This document shows positions 11,511 to 21,089 of a DNA stretch of 64,000 bases, one piece after another. The DNA comes from Niveibacterium umoris (GTDB taxonomy: Bacteria; Pseudomonadota; Gammaproteobacteria; Burkholderiales; Rhodocyclaceae): assembly GCF_014197015.1 (NCBI RefSeq), contig NZ_JACIET010000004.1, positions 98,931 through 162,930 on the forward strand. The letters run 5' to 3'. The notes beneath the pieces were generated by a model, which worked only from the letters and a program-made list of their open reading frames with translations, made no database searches and was not told where the DNA came from. Both the position numbers and the translations under genes were made by a program. The stretch's first letter is position 1; every line of letters begins with the position of its first letter.

Positions 11511-11597
11511 GCCGGGATGGCGGAATCGGTAGACGCAGCGGATTCAAAATCCGCCGGTGGTAACACTGTGAGGGTTCGAGTCCCTCTCCCGGCACCA
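11511..11597 (+). tRNA. tRNA-Leu (anticodon CAA)
   Basis: An 87-base tRNA with encoded CCA. The acceptor GCCGGGA (11511-11517) pairs with TCCCGGC (11587-11593), then ACCA. The anticodon stem GCGGA/TCCGC encloses loop TTCAAAA with anticodon CAA at 11545-11547, reading UUG. A long variable arm and the GGTTCGAGTCC T-arm mark a class II leucine tRNA. It is divergent from queA. No integrase or attachment-site duplication is visible beside it. Confidence 0.96.
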
Positions 11598-11666
11598 CTT
11601 CACGACGCTTGAAATCGCAGGGCCCGCCCCCAGATACGCGTCGAACCCCTGATTTTATTGAGTCCC

Positions 11667-12089
11667 ATGGCTGCAGGCAAACCAAACGCCCGGCGACGCA
11701 CCGCTTTTGCCGTGCTCGCCCTCGCAATGGCCGGAGTCGGTTCCCTGCCGGAAACCGCTCACGCCACCGTTCGAGGTCGTATCAATTACGGCGACGGCAT
11801 GGCTTTGCCGCCGCAAGCCGTGATCGACATCGAGTTGACCGATATCTCCAAATCCGGCGCTCCGGCGCAGGTTCTGGCGCGGATGCGCTTGTCCGCCGAG
11901 GAAGACGGTCCGATTCCATTCGAGATTTCGGTTCCGTCCGCACGCATCGATCAGCAGCGTACCTATGTGCTGTCGGCGCGCATTTCGTACGGCGGCAAGC
12001 TGCTATATGCCAACACGACGACGCACCGGGTGCTGACTCAGGGCGCGCCGATCAAGGTTGATCTGCGTGTTGAGCGCGTAGAGGTCTGA
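11667..12089 (+). CDS. YbaY/YscW-like secreted protein
   Basis: A 140-residue exported protein. A signal peptide (about 1-34, ending PETAHA) has no lipobox cysteine, so it is probably periplasmic rather than a lipoprotein. The mature part matches the YbaY / type III chaperone YscW family (PF09619): VRGRINYGDGMALPPQAVI, DIELTDISKSGAPAQV, GPIPFEI, YVLSARISYGGKLLY and HRVLTQGAP line up with the family's beta strands. The function of the family is unclear. An in-frame TTG lies three codons upstream; the ATG is preferred. A small hairpin without a T tract (12094-12110) follows. Confidence 0.7.
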   Translation: MAAGKPNARRRTAFAVLALAMAGVGSLPETAHATVRGRINYGDGMALPPQAVIDIELTDISKSGAPAQVLARMRLSAEEDGPIPFEISVPSARIDQQRTYVLSARISYGGKLLYANTTTHRVLTQGAPIKVDLRVERVEV

Positions 12090-12165
12090 CAAGCCGGCGG
12101 CATACGCCGGGTTGATGGGATCCGGCAGCTACAATGCCCGGCAGCACCTTTTTCGATGTATTCCC

Positions 12166-12945
12166 CTACGCTTCTGCCGCACCCCGCTCGAACCAGTTGA
12201 GCCGGTCGCGTAGCGCTACGACGCCGCCGATGATCAGCAGGGCGGGCGGTTTGAGTTCGGCAACCTGAACGCGCTGCGGCAGATCTGCCAGCGTTCCAAC
12301 TACGGTTTGTTGGCTTGGCAGCGTGGCGTTGCGGATCGCTGCGGCGGGGGTGTCTGGCGCCAAGCCGTGGCGGATGAGTGCTTCGCTGATCACTCCGAGC
12401 GCGCCAATGCCCATGTAGATCACGATCGTTTGATCCGGGCGGGCGAGACTTTGCCAGTCAAGATCACACGTTCCGTCATGGAAGTGCCCCGTCGCCAGGA
12501 CGCAGGTGCGCGCGATTTCACGGTGTGTCAGCGGGATGCCGGCGAAGGCCGCGGCGCCGCTGGCGGCAGTGACGCCCGGGACGACTTCGAACGGGATGCC
12601 GGACTCGGTCAGTTGCAGGATTTCTTCTCCGCCGCGTCCGAAGATGAATGGATCCCCACCCTTGAGGCGCACCACTTGCCTGCCGGCCTTCGCCAGTCGC
12701 ACCAGTAGTTCATTGATCGCGTTCTGGGCAAGCGTGTGATTTCCGGCCTGCTTGCCGACGTAGATCTTTTCGGCGTCGGCGCGAATCAGCGCCATCACGC
12801 CATCCCCCACCAAGTGGTCGTACACCACGGCGTCTGCCGTCGCGATGATTCTCGCGGCGCGTACGGTCAGCAGGTCCGCTTCTCCTGGGCCTGCACCGAC
12901 GAGAAAGACCATTCCGGTTGGTGTTGGTCGATGTGCTGTGCTCAT
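12166..12945 (-). CDS. cobA: Uroporphyrinogen-III C-methyltransferase
   Basis: A 259-residue SUMT that adds methyl groups at C2 and C7 of uroporphyrinogen III to give precorrin-2, the branch point to sirohaem and cobalamin. Signatures are FLVGAGPGEADLLTVRA near 13-29, VYDHLV, VRLKGGDPFIFGRGGEE near 85-101, and VVPGVTAASGAAAFAGIPLTHR. It lacks the CysG oxidase/ferrochelatase half, so it is the single-domain form. The start at 12945 has AAGG six bases upstream; the frame runs on to 13194 without a plausible start. It is not beside sulfite or nitrite reductase or cobalamin genes here. Confidence 0.93.
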   Translation of the reverse strand: MSTAHRPTPTGMVFLVGAGPGEADLLTVRAARIIATADAVVYDHLVGDGVMALIRADAEKIYVGKQAGNHTLAQNAINELLVRLAKAGRQVVRLKGGDPFIFGRGGEEILQLTESGIPFEVVPGVTAASGAAAFAGIPLTHREIARTCVLATGHFHDGTCDLDWQSLARPDQTIVIYMGIGALGVISEALIRHGLAPDTPAAAIRNATLPSQQTVVGTLADLPQRVQVAELKPPALLIIGGVVALRDRLNWFERGAAEA

Positions 12946-13387
12946 GCGGCCTTGCTCTCGGTGAATTCCGGCGACGAAGTTTAGCACCGGGGTGCAGGTG
13001 GCGATTTCTGTGGCGATCTGCCTGCGAAGCGGAGTCTCGTTTGGGTGCCTCTGAGGGTTCTGTCGGCTGCTCTTGATCCGATGGGGCTTGGAGGGGTGGG
13101 GCTCGGCTTGGGGCCTCAGCAGGGCCTGATCAATGTCCGTGGGTGGTTTTGCGCCGGCCCCAAAGGACTTGCTAAGCACTGTGAAAAGCGCCACGCGAAG
13201 CGGCGGTGAATGTTGGGGGTTTGTTCTAAGTTGTTGATTATAAACGAAAGGGTGCGGCGCCTTGTCCGTGTTGGGGCGTGATGTCCTTCACGCCGATGTA
13301 GCGGCTCCTCGGGTATCGTCAGTCTCATCCAAGAAATAGAGCGTGGCCGATCCTGATATGGGAATGCCAGCGCAGAGGTGAGACAAA
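12946..13387. other. 442 bp gap without a convincing gene
   Basis: This is the divergent spacer between cobA (minus) and the sugar transferase (plus). The stretch around 13211-13250 is distinctly AT-rich and holds TATAAT-like sequence on the minus strand, but no matching -35. No cobalamin riboswitch consensus was recognised in the minus-strand leader, and no sigma-54 GG-N10-GC site was recognised before 13388. Short open frames here have no ribosome sites. Confidence 0.5.
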
Positions 13388-14773
13388 ATGCTGCGACTCT
13401 TCAATCACTACGTGCCTGCGAACGCATTCGCGCAGATTCTCTTCGACAGCGTATTGTTGTTCGCGGCAATCCTTATCGCCGCTGCAGCCCAGTTCAGCGG
13501 CGGGGTTGCATTGGTCGAGTCGGTTGCGCCGTCCGCCCTGATTTTCGCAACCATCATGATCATGTTGAACAGCGCACTCGGGCTCTATCGCGGAGGGCCA
13601 ACGTCGAGCCTCTACGACACGCTGGCGCGCATTCTCCTCTCGCTGTTGGCGAGCATCCCTATCGCGTATGCCGTTTTTCGCGTATTGCCGTGGGGTTCGT
13701 TCGACCAGCGTCAGGGCGAACTGACCGTGGTGCTGATTCTCGGCTCGATTCTCGCGCTACGAGGCTTCGTGGTCGGCGCTGCGGGCGAACCCCTCTGGCG
13801 TCGGCGCGTGATGGTGATCGGAACGGGTGATGAAGCGGCCGCTGTCGATCACAGTCTTCGCAATCTGCATTCGCGTGCCCTTCAAGTCATCGGGTTTTAC
13901 CCCGCCGTCAACAACGACGATGTGGCGGTATCGAATCACCGCATCCTGCCTTCGAACGCTTCGCTGCTTGAAGCGGTGCGGGCGCACGACGTGAATGAAA
14001 TCATCGTTGCAGTCCGCGAGCGGCGTGGCGGTTCAATGTCGCTCAAGCAACTGCTCGATTGCAAACTTGCTGGCGTAAAGGTGCTTGACCTCTCGTCGTT
14101 CTACGAACGCGTGCGTGGGCAGGTGCGCATCGACTCACTCAAGGCCAGTTGGTTGATCTACGGAGAAGGGTTCCGTCAGGGCTGGTTGCGGTCAGCCATC
14201 AAGCGGACATTCGATCTGGTGGTGGGCGCTGCGATACTGTTGATGGCGTTGCCCATCATGCTGGTGACCGCAGTGGCGATAGCGATTGAGTCCGGGATGC
14301 CGATCTTCTACACGCAGGAGCGGGTCGGCCGCGGCGGGCGAGTGTTCCACGTCATCAAGTTCCGCAGCATGCGGACCGACGCGGAAAAGGACGGCAAGCC
14401 TCGCTGGGCGTCGGCCAAGGATGATCGGGTGACCCGGGTGGGACGGGTTATTCGCAAGACGCGGATCGACGAGTTGCCGCAGCTGTTGAACGTGATTCGC
14501 GGCGAGATGAGCCTAGTCGGTCCGCGCCCGGAACGTCCCTATTTCGTGGATCAGCTCGCGCGCGACATTCCGTTCTTTGCGGTTCGCCATAGCGTAAAGC
14601 CGGGATTAACAGGCTGGGCGCAGGTGCGTTATCAGTACGGATCAACGGTTGATGATGCTGTGCAGAAACTCCAGTACGACCTGTATTACGTCAAGAATCA
14701 CACGCTGTTTCTTGATGTTCTCATCCTCGCCGAAACGGTTCGTGTTGTGCTCACCGGCGAAGGGGCTCATTGA
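13388..14773 (+). CDS. Exopolysaccharide sugar transferase, PEP-CTERM/EpsB_2 type (undecaprenyl-phosphate transferase)
   Basis: A 461-residue polyprenyl-phosphate hexose-1-phosphate transferase that would start repeat-unit assembly on undecaprenyl phosphate at the inner membrane. Four N-terminal helices (about 12-135) precede a CoA-binding-like Rossmann segment (RRRVMVIGTGDEAAAVDH near 139). A C-terminal bacterial sugar transferase domain follows from about 272, with KRTFDLVVGAAILL, VIKFRSMRTDAE, TRIDELPQLLNVIRGEMSLV and VKPGLTGWAQVRYQYG. The overall form fits the sugar transferase family associated with EpsH-type exosortase loci (TIGR03013). It opens the set with prsK, prsR and prsT, which supports that assignment. 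Confidence 0.88.
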   Translation: MLRLFNHYVPANAFAQILFDSVLLFAAILIAAAAQFSGGVALVESVAPSALIFATIMIMLNSALGLYRGGPTSSLYDTLARILLSLLASIPIAYAVFRVLPWGSFDQRQGELTVVLILGSILALRGFVVGAAGEPLWRRRVMVIGTGDEAAAVDHSLRNLHSRALQVIGFYPAVNNDDVAVSNHRILPSNASLLEAVRAHDVNEIIVAVRERRGGSMSLKQLLDCKLAGVKVLDLSSFYERVRGQVRIDSLKASWLIYGEGFRQGWLRSAIKRTFDLVVGAAILLMALPIMLVTAVAIAIESGMPIFYTQERVGRGGRVFHVIKFRSMRTDAEKDGKPRWASAKDDRVTRVGRVIRKTRIDELPQLLNVIRGEMSLVGPRPERPYFVDQLARDIPFFAVRHSVKPGLTGWAQVRYQYGSTVDDAVQKLQYDLYYVKNHTLFLDVLILAETVRVVLTGEGAH

Positions 14774-14825
14774 GAGTGACTTTTCGCGCTGCTGCCTGCG
14801 GGTGGCATGAACAAAGGGGGCGGCG

Positions 14826-16904
14826 ATGAACGCTGTTCCTGCGGGCATTGCGGCAACCGGATTCGGAATTGCCGCGATTGTCTTTGTGTTGGTCGGGCTG
14901 CACCTTCGACTGAGTTGGCGAGGAGGTCGCCAGGGGGCGTTGCTGCTCTACGCGGTCGCAGCGAGCCTGGCCTGGGCTGCGGCTGGGCTCGGATTCTCCC
15001 TGGAGCCATCGTGGTTATCGTGGGCTTTCGTCGGCATGCTCGACTGCCTGAGGATCGCCGCATGGCTCCTGTTCCTGCTGTCGCTGCTTCAGGCGGGGGC
15101 ACCAGATCTGCCGCGTCCGCTTGTGCAGGTACGTCAGGTCACGCTCGCGATCCTTGGCCTCCGCTTCCTCAGTGAACTCCTTGGTGCAAACGGGCTATTG
15201 TCCGGTGTGCTAGGAGGGCAAGTCTCCACCGTACTTGCGCTGGCAAGTGCCGTTGCGGGCCTGGTGACTATCGAGCAGCTCTATCGCAACTTCCCCGAGC
15301 AGTCGCGCTGGGGCATCAAGCCGCTCGCGATCGGCCTGATTGGCGCGTTCTTCTTCGATACCTATGTTGCCGCAGACGCCTTCATGTTCCGGCGTATCGA
15401 CCTGACCCTCTGGGGCGTCAGGGGATTCGTCTGGTCGGCATCCATGATTCTGGTGGCAATATCTGCGGGTCGCAGTCGGCAGTGGAATTTCCGCATCAGT
15501 GTGTCGCGAGAGGTGGTCTTCCACTCGGCCACGCTGGGCGTCGCGGGGGTCTTTTTGCTCGTCGTCGCGGCGGCAGGGTATTGGGTGCGCTATTTTGGTG
15601 GGGAGTGGGGCGGCGCGCTGCAGGTGCTGCTGCTGTTCAGCGGGTTGCTGGGTTGCGCGATCGTGCTGTTCTCCGGCTCGTTCCGCGCACGGCTTCGCGT
15701 TCTGCTGTCAAAGCACTTCTTCAGTTATCGCTATGACTATCGCGCCGAGTGGTTGCGATTTACACAGTCCCTGGCTGTCTCGGGCGCGAGCGCAGATCTT
15801 GCCGCGGCGGTCATTCGCGGTCTTGCCGATCTTGTCGAAAGTCCGGGCGGCCTTCTGTGGCTCAAGGATCACAATGGGCGTTTCGTGCCGTTTGGTCGGC
15901 TCAATCATGTGCAGGTCGATGCGTCAGAGCCTGTCGGCGGCCCGTTTGCACAGTTTCTTCAGTCGCGTGGATGGATTGTGGATCTGGCTGAGGTGCGCAG
16001 CCAGCCTTCGATCTACGAGGGATTCTCGCCACCCGAATGGCTGGAACAGGTGCCCGACGCGTGGCTGATTGTTCCCCTGTTCGTCGAAGTCGAGCTGGTC
16101 GGATTCGTTGTCCTGATGACTGCGCGAACGACGATTGATGTTGACTGGGAGGTTCTTGACCTCTTGAAGACGGCTTCGCGCCAGGCCGCGGTCCACCTGG
16201 GAAGGCATCAGGCGACCGAAGCGCTGCTGGAGGCGCAGAAGTTCGATGCCTTCAATCGCATGTCTGCGTTTGTCGTGCACGATTTGAAGAATCTGGTCGC
16301 CCAACTGCAGCTGATGTTGCGTAACGCAGACCGACACAAGGACAACCCCGAGTTCCAGCAGGACATGCTCGACACGGTGAGGCACGTGCAGGAACGCATG
16401 AAGGCCTTGATGTCCCAGTTGCAGGAAAAGCGCTCGATCGATATGCGGCGTCCGGTGGCGCTCGCTGAACTGGCGCAACGTATAGCCGACTCCAAGCGGC
16501 ATCAGCGCCCGGCCGTCAAGGTGGTTCAAGAAAGCTCTCCAGTGGCAATGGCGCATCCGGAGCGGATCGAACGGGTGATCGGGCATCTCGTTCAAAATGC
16601 GATCGATGCCACTGGTGACGATGGTATTGTGGGAATCAGGGTGTTTGAACAGGCTGGCGTGGCGTGTGTTGAAGTCGCCGATAACGGGTGTGGAATGTCC
16701 GCACAGTTTGTACGCGAACGCCTGTTCAAACCGTTCCAGAGCACCAAGGACGCCGGAATGGGGATCGGCGCCTACGAGACCCTGCAGTACATCACCGAAT
16801 TGGGCGGCAGGATCGACGTGAATAGTGAACCCGGGCGGGGAACTTCCATGCAAGTGTGGCTTCCTTGCGTGCGGGATGAGGCGGTGCCGGCTGAGGCGGC
16901 TTAG
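14826..16904 (+). CDS. prsK: PEP-CTERM system sensor histidine kinase PrsK
   Basis: A 692-residue membrane kinase. About eight or nine hydrophobic helices fill residues 8-290, then a GAF-like domain (about 320-460), then the kinase core. The phosphoacceptor is His485 in VVHDLKNLVAQL. The ATP site has the N box HLVQNAIDAT, ADNGCGMS and FQSTKDAGMGIG. The HDLKN H box and many-helix input are the PrsK pattern. It should phosphorylate PrsR, whose start is two bases after its stop. The signal sensed is unknown. In known genomes PrsK/PrsR accompany exosortase A loci and control their exopolysaccharide and PEP-CTERM genes. Confidence 0.88.
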   Translation: MNAVPAGIAATGFGIAAIVFVLVGLHLRLSWRGGRQGALLLYAVAASLAWAAAGLGFSLEPSWLSWAFVGMLDCLRIAAWLLFLLSLLQAGAPDLPRPLVQVRQVTLAILGLRFLSELLGANGLLSGVLGGQVSTVLALASAVAGLVTIEQLYRNFPEQSRWGIKPLAIGLIGAFFFDTYVAADAFMFRRIDLTLWGVRGFVWSASMILVAISAGRSRQWNFRISVSREVVFHSATLGVAGVFLLVVAAAGYWVRYFGGEWGGALQVLLLFSGLLGCAIVLFSGSFRARLRVLLSKHFFSYRYDYRAEWLRFTQSLAVSGASADLAAAVIRGLADLVESPGGLLWLKDHNGRFVPFGRLNHVQVDASEPVGGPFAQFLQSRGWIVDLAEVRSQPSIYEGFSPPEWLEQVPDAWLIVPLFVEVELVGFVVLMTARTTIDVDWEVLDLLKTASRQAAVHLGRHQATEALLEAQKFDAFNRMSAFVVHDLKNLVAQLQLMLRNADRHKDNPEFQQDMLDTVRHVQERMKALMSQLQEKRSIDMRRPVALAELAQRIADSKRHQRPAVKVVQESSPVAMAHPERIERVIGHLVQNAIDATGDDGIVGIRVFEQAGVACVEVADNGCGMSAQFVRERLFKPFQSTKDAGMGIGAYETLQYITELGGRIDVNSEPGRGTSMQVWLPCVRDEAVPAEAA

Positions 16905-16906
16905 AG

Positions 16907-18271
16907 ATGAACGACCGAAAACGCACACTTTTGATTGTTGAGGATGATCCCGCGCTGCAGAAGCAGATGAAATGGGCGTTCGACCAGTATGAGGTCGTTA
17001 CGGCGGCGGATCGGGAATCTGCGATTACGCAGATCAGGCGCTACGAGCCGGCTGTGGTGACGATGGACCTGGGGCTGCCGCCATCGCCAGACGACACGAG
17101 CGAAGGCTTCCGGCTGCTCGGCGAGATCCTCTCTCTGGCGCCTGATACCAAGGTGATCGTGCTGACCGGACAGCACGACCGAGAGAACGCGGTGCGAGCT
17201 GTGGGCGCAGGCGCCTACGATTTCTTTGCGAAACCTTTCGAACCTGAGTTGCTGATGCTTACGATCGACCGGGCGTTCCGCCTGTTCGACCTTCAGCACG
17301 AAAACCGGCGCTTGCAGGCGCAGCACGCTGGCGGGCCGCTTTCCAGCGTGATCACCCGTGATGCGGCGATGCTTCGCATCCTGCGCACGATCGAGAAAGT
17401 CGCCTCCGCGAACGTAACCGTCATGTTGCTCGGCGAGAGCGGCACCGGTAAGGAAGTCCTCGCGCGAGGTTTGCATGAAGCCTCACCGCGGCGCGCGGCG
17501 CGTTTCATAGCTATCAACTGCGCCGCAATTCCTGAGAACTTGCTCGAAAGCGAGCTCTTTGGCTATGAGAAGGGGGCGTTCACCGGTGCGGTCAAGCAGA
17601 CCCCCGGTAAATTCGAACTCGCCCATAAAGGCACCCTGTTTCTCGACGAAATCGGGGATTTGCCAATAGCCTTGCAGGCAAAGCTGCTTCGCTTCCTGCA
17701 AGAACGCGTCGTCGAGCGGATTGGCGGGCGCGAGGAAATTCCCGTGGACGTGCGAATTGTCTGCGCGACCCACCAGGATCTGAAATCTTTGATCGCACAG
17801 GGAAGGTTTCGCGAGGATCTCTTCTACCGGCTGGCTGAGATTGTTGTCGACATTCCGCCGGTACGTGATCGCGATGGCGACGCCATGTTGCTGGCGCACG
17901 CGTTCGTTCAGCGGTTCGCGACGGAGCACCGCAGGAATTCCATGGTGCTTACTGATGATGCGCTGGCCGCACTGGCAGCACATCGTTGGCCAGGGAACGT
18001 TCGCGAGCTAGAGAACTGCATCAAGCGCGCGGTGATCATGGCAGACGCTGGACGCATCACGGCGGACGATCTTGGCCTCAATGTTCCAGACGAAGATCTG
18101 GATGCCCTGAACTTGCGCGCGGTCCGTGACGAGGCTGAGCGACGTGCAGTGGTGCGCGTGTTGGCGCGGGTGAACGGCAACATCGCACGTGCGGCGGAAG
18201 TCCTCGGAATCAGTCGTCCGACACTTTACGATCTGATGAATCGATTCGGGTTGAAGAAAGACCCGGTCTGA
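16907..18271 (+). CDS. prsR: PEP-CTERM-box sigma-54-dependent response regulator PrsR
   Basis: A 454-residue NtrC-type activator. The receiver domain (1-125) has Asp54 as phosphoacceptor in VTMDLGLPPSPDD, a loop longer than usual. The AAA+ domain has GESGTGKE at 176-183, GAFTGA at 223-228 (sigma-54 contact) and LFLDEIGDLP. The Fis-type helix-turn-helix GNIARAAEVLGISRPTLYD lies near 427-445. It is predicted to activate sigma-54 promoters carrying the PEP-CTERM box after phosphorylation by PrsK. No such promoter was recognised within the window, so its targets are probably elsewhere, which is inference. Confidence 0.9.
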   Translation: MNDRKRTLLIVEDDPALQKQMKWAFDQYEVVTAADRESAITQIRRYEPAVVTMDLGLPPSPDDTSEGFRLLGEILSLAPDTKVIVLTGQHDRENAVRAVGAGAYDFFAKPFEPELLMLTIDRAFRLFDLQHENRRLQAQHAGGPLSSVITRDAAMLRILRTIEKVASANVTVMLLGESGTGKEVLARGLHEASPRRAARFIAINCAAIPENLLESELFGYEKGAFTGAVKQTPGKFELAHKGTLFLDEIGDLPIALQAKLLRFLQERVVERIGGREEIPVDVRIVCATHQDLKSLIAQGRFREDLFYRLAEIVVDIPPVRDRDGDAMLLAHAFVQRFATEHRRNSMVLTDDALAALAAHRWPGNVRELENCIKRAVIMADAGRITADDLGLNVPDEDLDALNLRAVRDEAERRAVVRVLARVNGNIARAAEVLGISRPTLYDLMNRFGLKKDPV

Positions 18272-18287
18272 CACCACAGGAAAACCC

Positions 18288-21056
18288 ATGAACAAGTCTT
18301 GCGTATCGACCCTGCTGGCTGCGCTGCTGGCATGTGCTCTGATTGCTGGTTGCGGTGAGAGCCCAGAGAAGATGCTCACCTCGGCGCGTGAGTACATAGC
18401 CAAGGGTGACACCAATGCGGCGACGATCCAGTTGAAGAACGCGCTTCAGAAGAATCCGGGGCTGGCCGAAGCACGTTTCCTGTTTGGCAGGATCCTGTTG
18501 GAAAGTGGCGATGCACCCGGGGGAGAGAAGGAACTGCGCAAGGCGCTCGATGCTGGGTATCCGATCGAGCATGTTGCGGTTCCGCTGGCGCGCGCGATGG
18601 TAGCGCTGGACAAGGCTCAGCAGGTGGTTACCGAGTTCGGTTCCCTCAAACCGCAGCAACCATTGGCCAAGGCAGCGGTTGCGGCGGCTCTGTCTGATGC
18701 CTATCTGATGCTCAATCAGATGGAGCGCGCAGAAGCTTCGATGCGTGAAGCACTTGATGCAGCGCCGGGTTTTCCGCCCGCCGCAATGGCGTTTGCCCGG
18801 ATCAAGGCCGCCAAGCATGAGCTGCCCGCCGCCATTTCGATACTCGATGATTCGATCAAACGCAATCCTGCTGACTACGACTCAATTGCCTTGAGGGCCG
18901 AACTCAAGTTGGCGCAGGGCCAACAGGATGAAGCGATCGCCGACCTCGATACCGCAATCAAGCTGCGTCCGCAGGCCGTTCCTCCGCGGCTGCGTGAGGC
19001 GCAGATTTACATCGGACAAAAGCAGTTCGATAAGGCGGACGCCGCCGTTGCCGCCGCGAAGAAGATCGCTCCTGGACACGTGTTGGTCCGCCACATGGAA
19101 GGGGTGGTTGCCATCAATCAGGGGCAAAACGAGAAGGCACGCGACGCTGCGCAGCAAGTCCTGAAGGTTGCGCCGGAATTTCTGCCTGCGGTCATGTTGT
19201 CTGGCGTTGCACATATGCGCCTCCATGACTACGTCCAGGCCCAGGCGAATTTCGAGAAACTCGTCTCCAAGGCGCCGGATTCACCAGGTCCGCGCCGCTT
19301 GCTCGCGCGTGCGCTCCTCGCGTCCAAGGATCCCGTGAGGGCATATGAGACGCTCGCACCGGTACTCGCTAAGGACCCGGATCGCGAAACGCTGATGCTT
19401 GCCGGTCAGGCGGCACTTCAGAACGGAGATTTCAATCGTAGTTCCGAGCTTTTCGCCAAAGCCTCGGCAATGGATCCAAAGGATGCTGCCTCGAAGTTGA
19501 GACTTGGCGTCACGCGTCTGGCGCGCGGCGAAATCGATGCTGGCATGCGAGATCTGGAAGCAGCGGCTTCGATCGAGGATTCTGGTACCGACGCCGAAGT
19601 CACCCTGGTAATGGCCTATTTGCGATCGGGGAATATTCCAAAGGCACGCGCGGTCGTAGATCGCCTAATAGAGCGCGACCCCAAGAACCCAATGGGCTAC
19701 AACCTGCTCGGTGGCGTCCAGATGGCGGGCAAGGACAACGATGGCGCTCGCAAGGCCTTCGAGAAGTCGATTGAGCTTGATCCGGGATACCTGGCGGCTG
19801 CGATGAACCTTGCGCGACTGGACATGGCTACCGGCAACGCTGCTGCAGCGAGTGCCCGGTTCGAGAAAATCATCGAAAAAACGCCAAAGGCGGTCGAAGC
19901 GTACCTGCTTCTGGCACGCCAGATGTCCGAGAGCGGCGCCAAGCCCGAGGCGATCCGCAAGATTCTCGACAAGGCCATCACAGCGAACCCGGGCGTTGCT
20001 GCGCCGAAGATTGCGCTTCTTGAGCTATTGCTTGGGATGGGTGACAACAAGGCCGCGCTCACTGCGGCTCAGGAGGTTGCCGCGGCATTCCCGGCCGATG
20101 CCGATGTGCAGGCCGTTGCCGCACGTGCACAGGCGCGAGCCGGTGATACGCGCCAGGCAATCGTGACGATGCAGAAGGCAGTGTCGCTGCAGCCGCAGTT
20201 GCCCGCTCCTTTGGTGATGCTCGCCGACCTCCAGCGATTGGGTAAAGACATCCCGGGCGCGGAAGACAGTCTGCGCAAAGCCTTGCGGATCAAGCCGGAC
20301 ATGATCGAGGCACAGCAGCGCCTGGTGACGCTGAAGATCGAACAGCGCAATACCGCCGAAGCGGTCACGATTGCTCGCGAAGTGCAGAAACAGCATCCCA
20401 AGGAAGCCATCGGCTGGCTCTATGAGGCTGATGCCTACGCGCAGGTGAAGGACTGGCCGCAGGCGAACAAGGCGTATGCAAAAGCCTATGAACTCGGCAA
20501 ATCCTCGATGGTTGTCGCAAAGTACCACGGGGGTTTGTTCGAAGCCGGGCAGCGGGCAGAGGCCGACAAGCTTGCTGCGGCGTGGCTCAATCAGAATCCC
20601 AAGGATGTCGGATTCCGTTCCTATCTGGCAGAGCGCGCGCTCTCGGCCAAGGATTACGAAGGTGCTGCGAAGGCCTATCGCGCCTTGCTGGAAATTGATC
20701 CGAAGAACGCGGTGACTTTGAACAACCTCGGATGGGTCAGCGGCAAGCTGAAAGATCCGAAAGCGATGTCGTACATCGATCAGGCCCTTCAGCTCACGCC
20801 TGACAATCCAGCGATCCTCGACACCAAGGCGCAGTTGCTGCTCGATGCCGGCCAAACCAAACCGGCTGTAGATGTCTTGCGGAAGGCAGTTGCCGGGGCG
20901 CCCAACAACATGACGATTCGCCTGAACCTGGCACGGGCGCTATCAATGGCCGGGGACAAGGCGGCCGCCAAGAACGAAGTCGATGCCGTACTTAAGATCA
21001 CACCTGAAGGTTCAACGCTTCACAGTGACGCTGCGGCACTGATGAAGACGCTCTGA
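18288..21056 (+). CDS. prsT: PEP-CTERM system TPR lipoprotein PrsT
   Basis: A 922-residue outer-envelope lipoprotein with lipobox LIAGC (Cys22), then about 24 tandem TPR-like helix pairs. Examples are AREYIAKGDTNAATIQLKNA, AYLRSGNIPKARAVVDRLIE and RLDMATGNAAAASARFEKII; the consensus AxxYxxxGxxxxAxxxxxxA recurs every 34 residues or so. The length and position directly after prsK-prsR match PrsT. The role is thought to be scaffolding of exopolysaccharide assembly or export in the periplasm, by analogy with TPR lipoproteins of other secretion systems. The gap to prsR is 16 bp, and AGGAAAA precedes the ATG. Confidence 0.87.
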   Translation: MNKSCVSTLLAALLACALIAGCGESPEKMLTSAREYIAKGDTNAATIQLKNALQKNPGLAEARFLFGRILLESGDAPGGEKELRKALDAGYPIEHVAVPLARAMVALDKAQQVVTEFGSLKPQQPLAKAAVAAALSDAYLMLNQMERAEASMREALDAAPGFPPAAMAFARIKAAKHELPAAISILDDSIKRNPADYDSIALRAELKLAQGQQDEAIADLDTAIKLRPQAVPPRLREAQIYIGQKQFDKADAAVAAAKKIAPGHVLVRHMEGVVAINQGQNEKARDAAQQVLKVAPEFLPAVMLSGVAHMRLHDYVQAQANFEKLVSKAPDSPGPRRLLARALLASKDPVRAYETLAPVLAKDPDRETLMLAGQAALQNGDFNRSSELFAKASAMDPKDAASKLRLGVTRLARGEIDAGMRDLEAAASIEDSGTDAEVTLVMAYLRSGNIPKARAVVDRLIERDPKNPMGYNLLGGVQMAGKDNDGARKAFEKSIELDPGYLAAAMNLARLDMATGNAAAASARFEKIIEKTPKAVEAYLLLARQMSESGAKPEAIRKILDKAITANPGVAAPKIALLELLLGMGDNKAALTAAQEVAAAFPADADVQAVAARAQARAGDTRQAIVTMQKAVSLQPQLPAPLVMLADLQRLGKDIPGAEDSLRKALRIKPDMIEAQQRLVTLKIEQRNTAEAVTIAREVQKQHPKEAIGWLYEADAYAQVKDWPQANKAYAKAYELGKSSMVVAKYHGGLFEAGQRAEADKLAAAWLNQNPKDVGFRSYLAERALSAKDYEGAAKAYRALLEIDPKNAVTLNNLGWVSGKLKDPKAMSYIDQALQLTPDNPAILDTKAQLLLDAGQTKPAVDVLRKAVAGAPNNMTIRLNLARALSMAGDKAAAKNEVDAVLKITPEGSTLHSDAAALMKTL

Positions 21057-21089
21057 ACTCGCAATACAACGAACGCATCTGGACAAATC

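Noticed and set aside
11459..11566. An N-terminal extension of queA by 36 residues.
   Set aside because: It runs into tRNA-Leu and does not match the QueA family start.
11511..11597. tRNA-Leu as an integration site for a mobile element.
   Set aside because: No integrase or repeated tRNA 3' end was seen nearby; flanks are ordinary core genes.
12946..13387. A possible cobalamin riboswitch ahead of cobA, or a sigma-54 promoter ahead of the sugar transferase.
   Set aside because: I found neither the B12-box consensus nor a GG-N10-GC element on the right strands.
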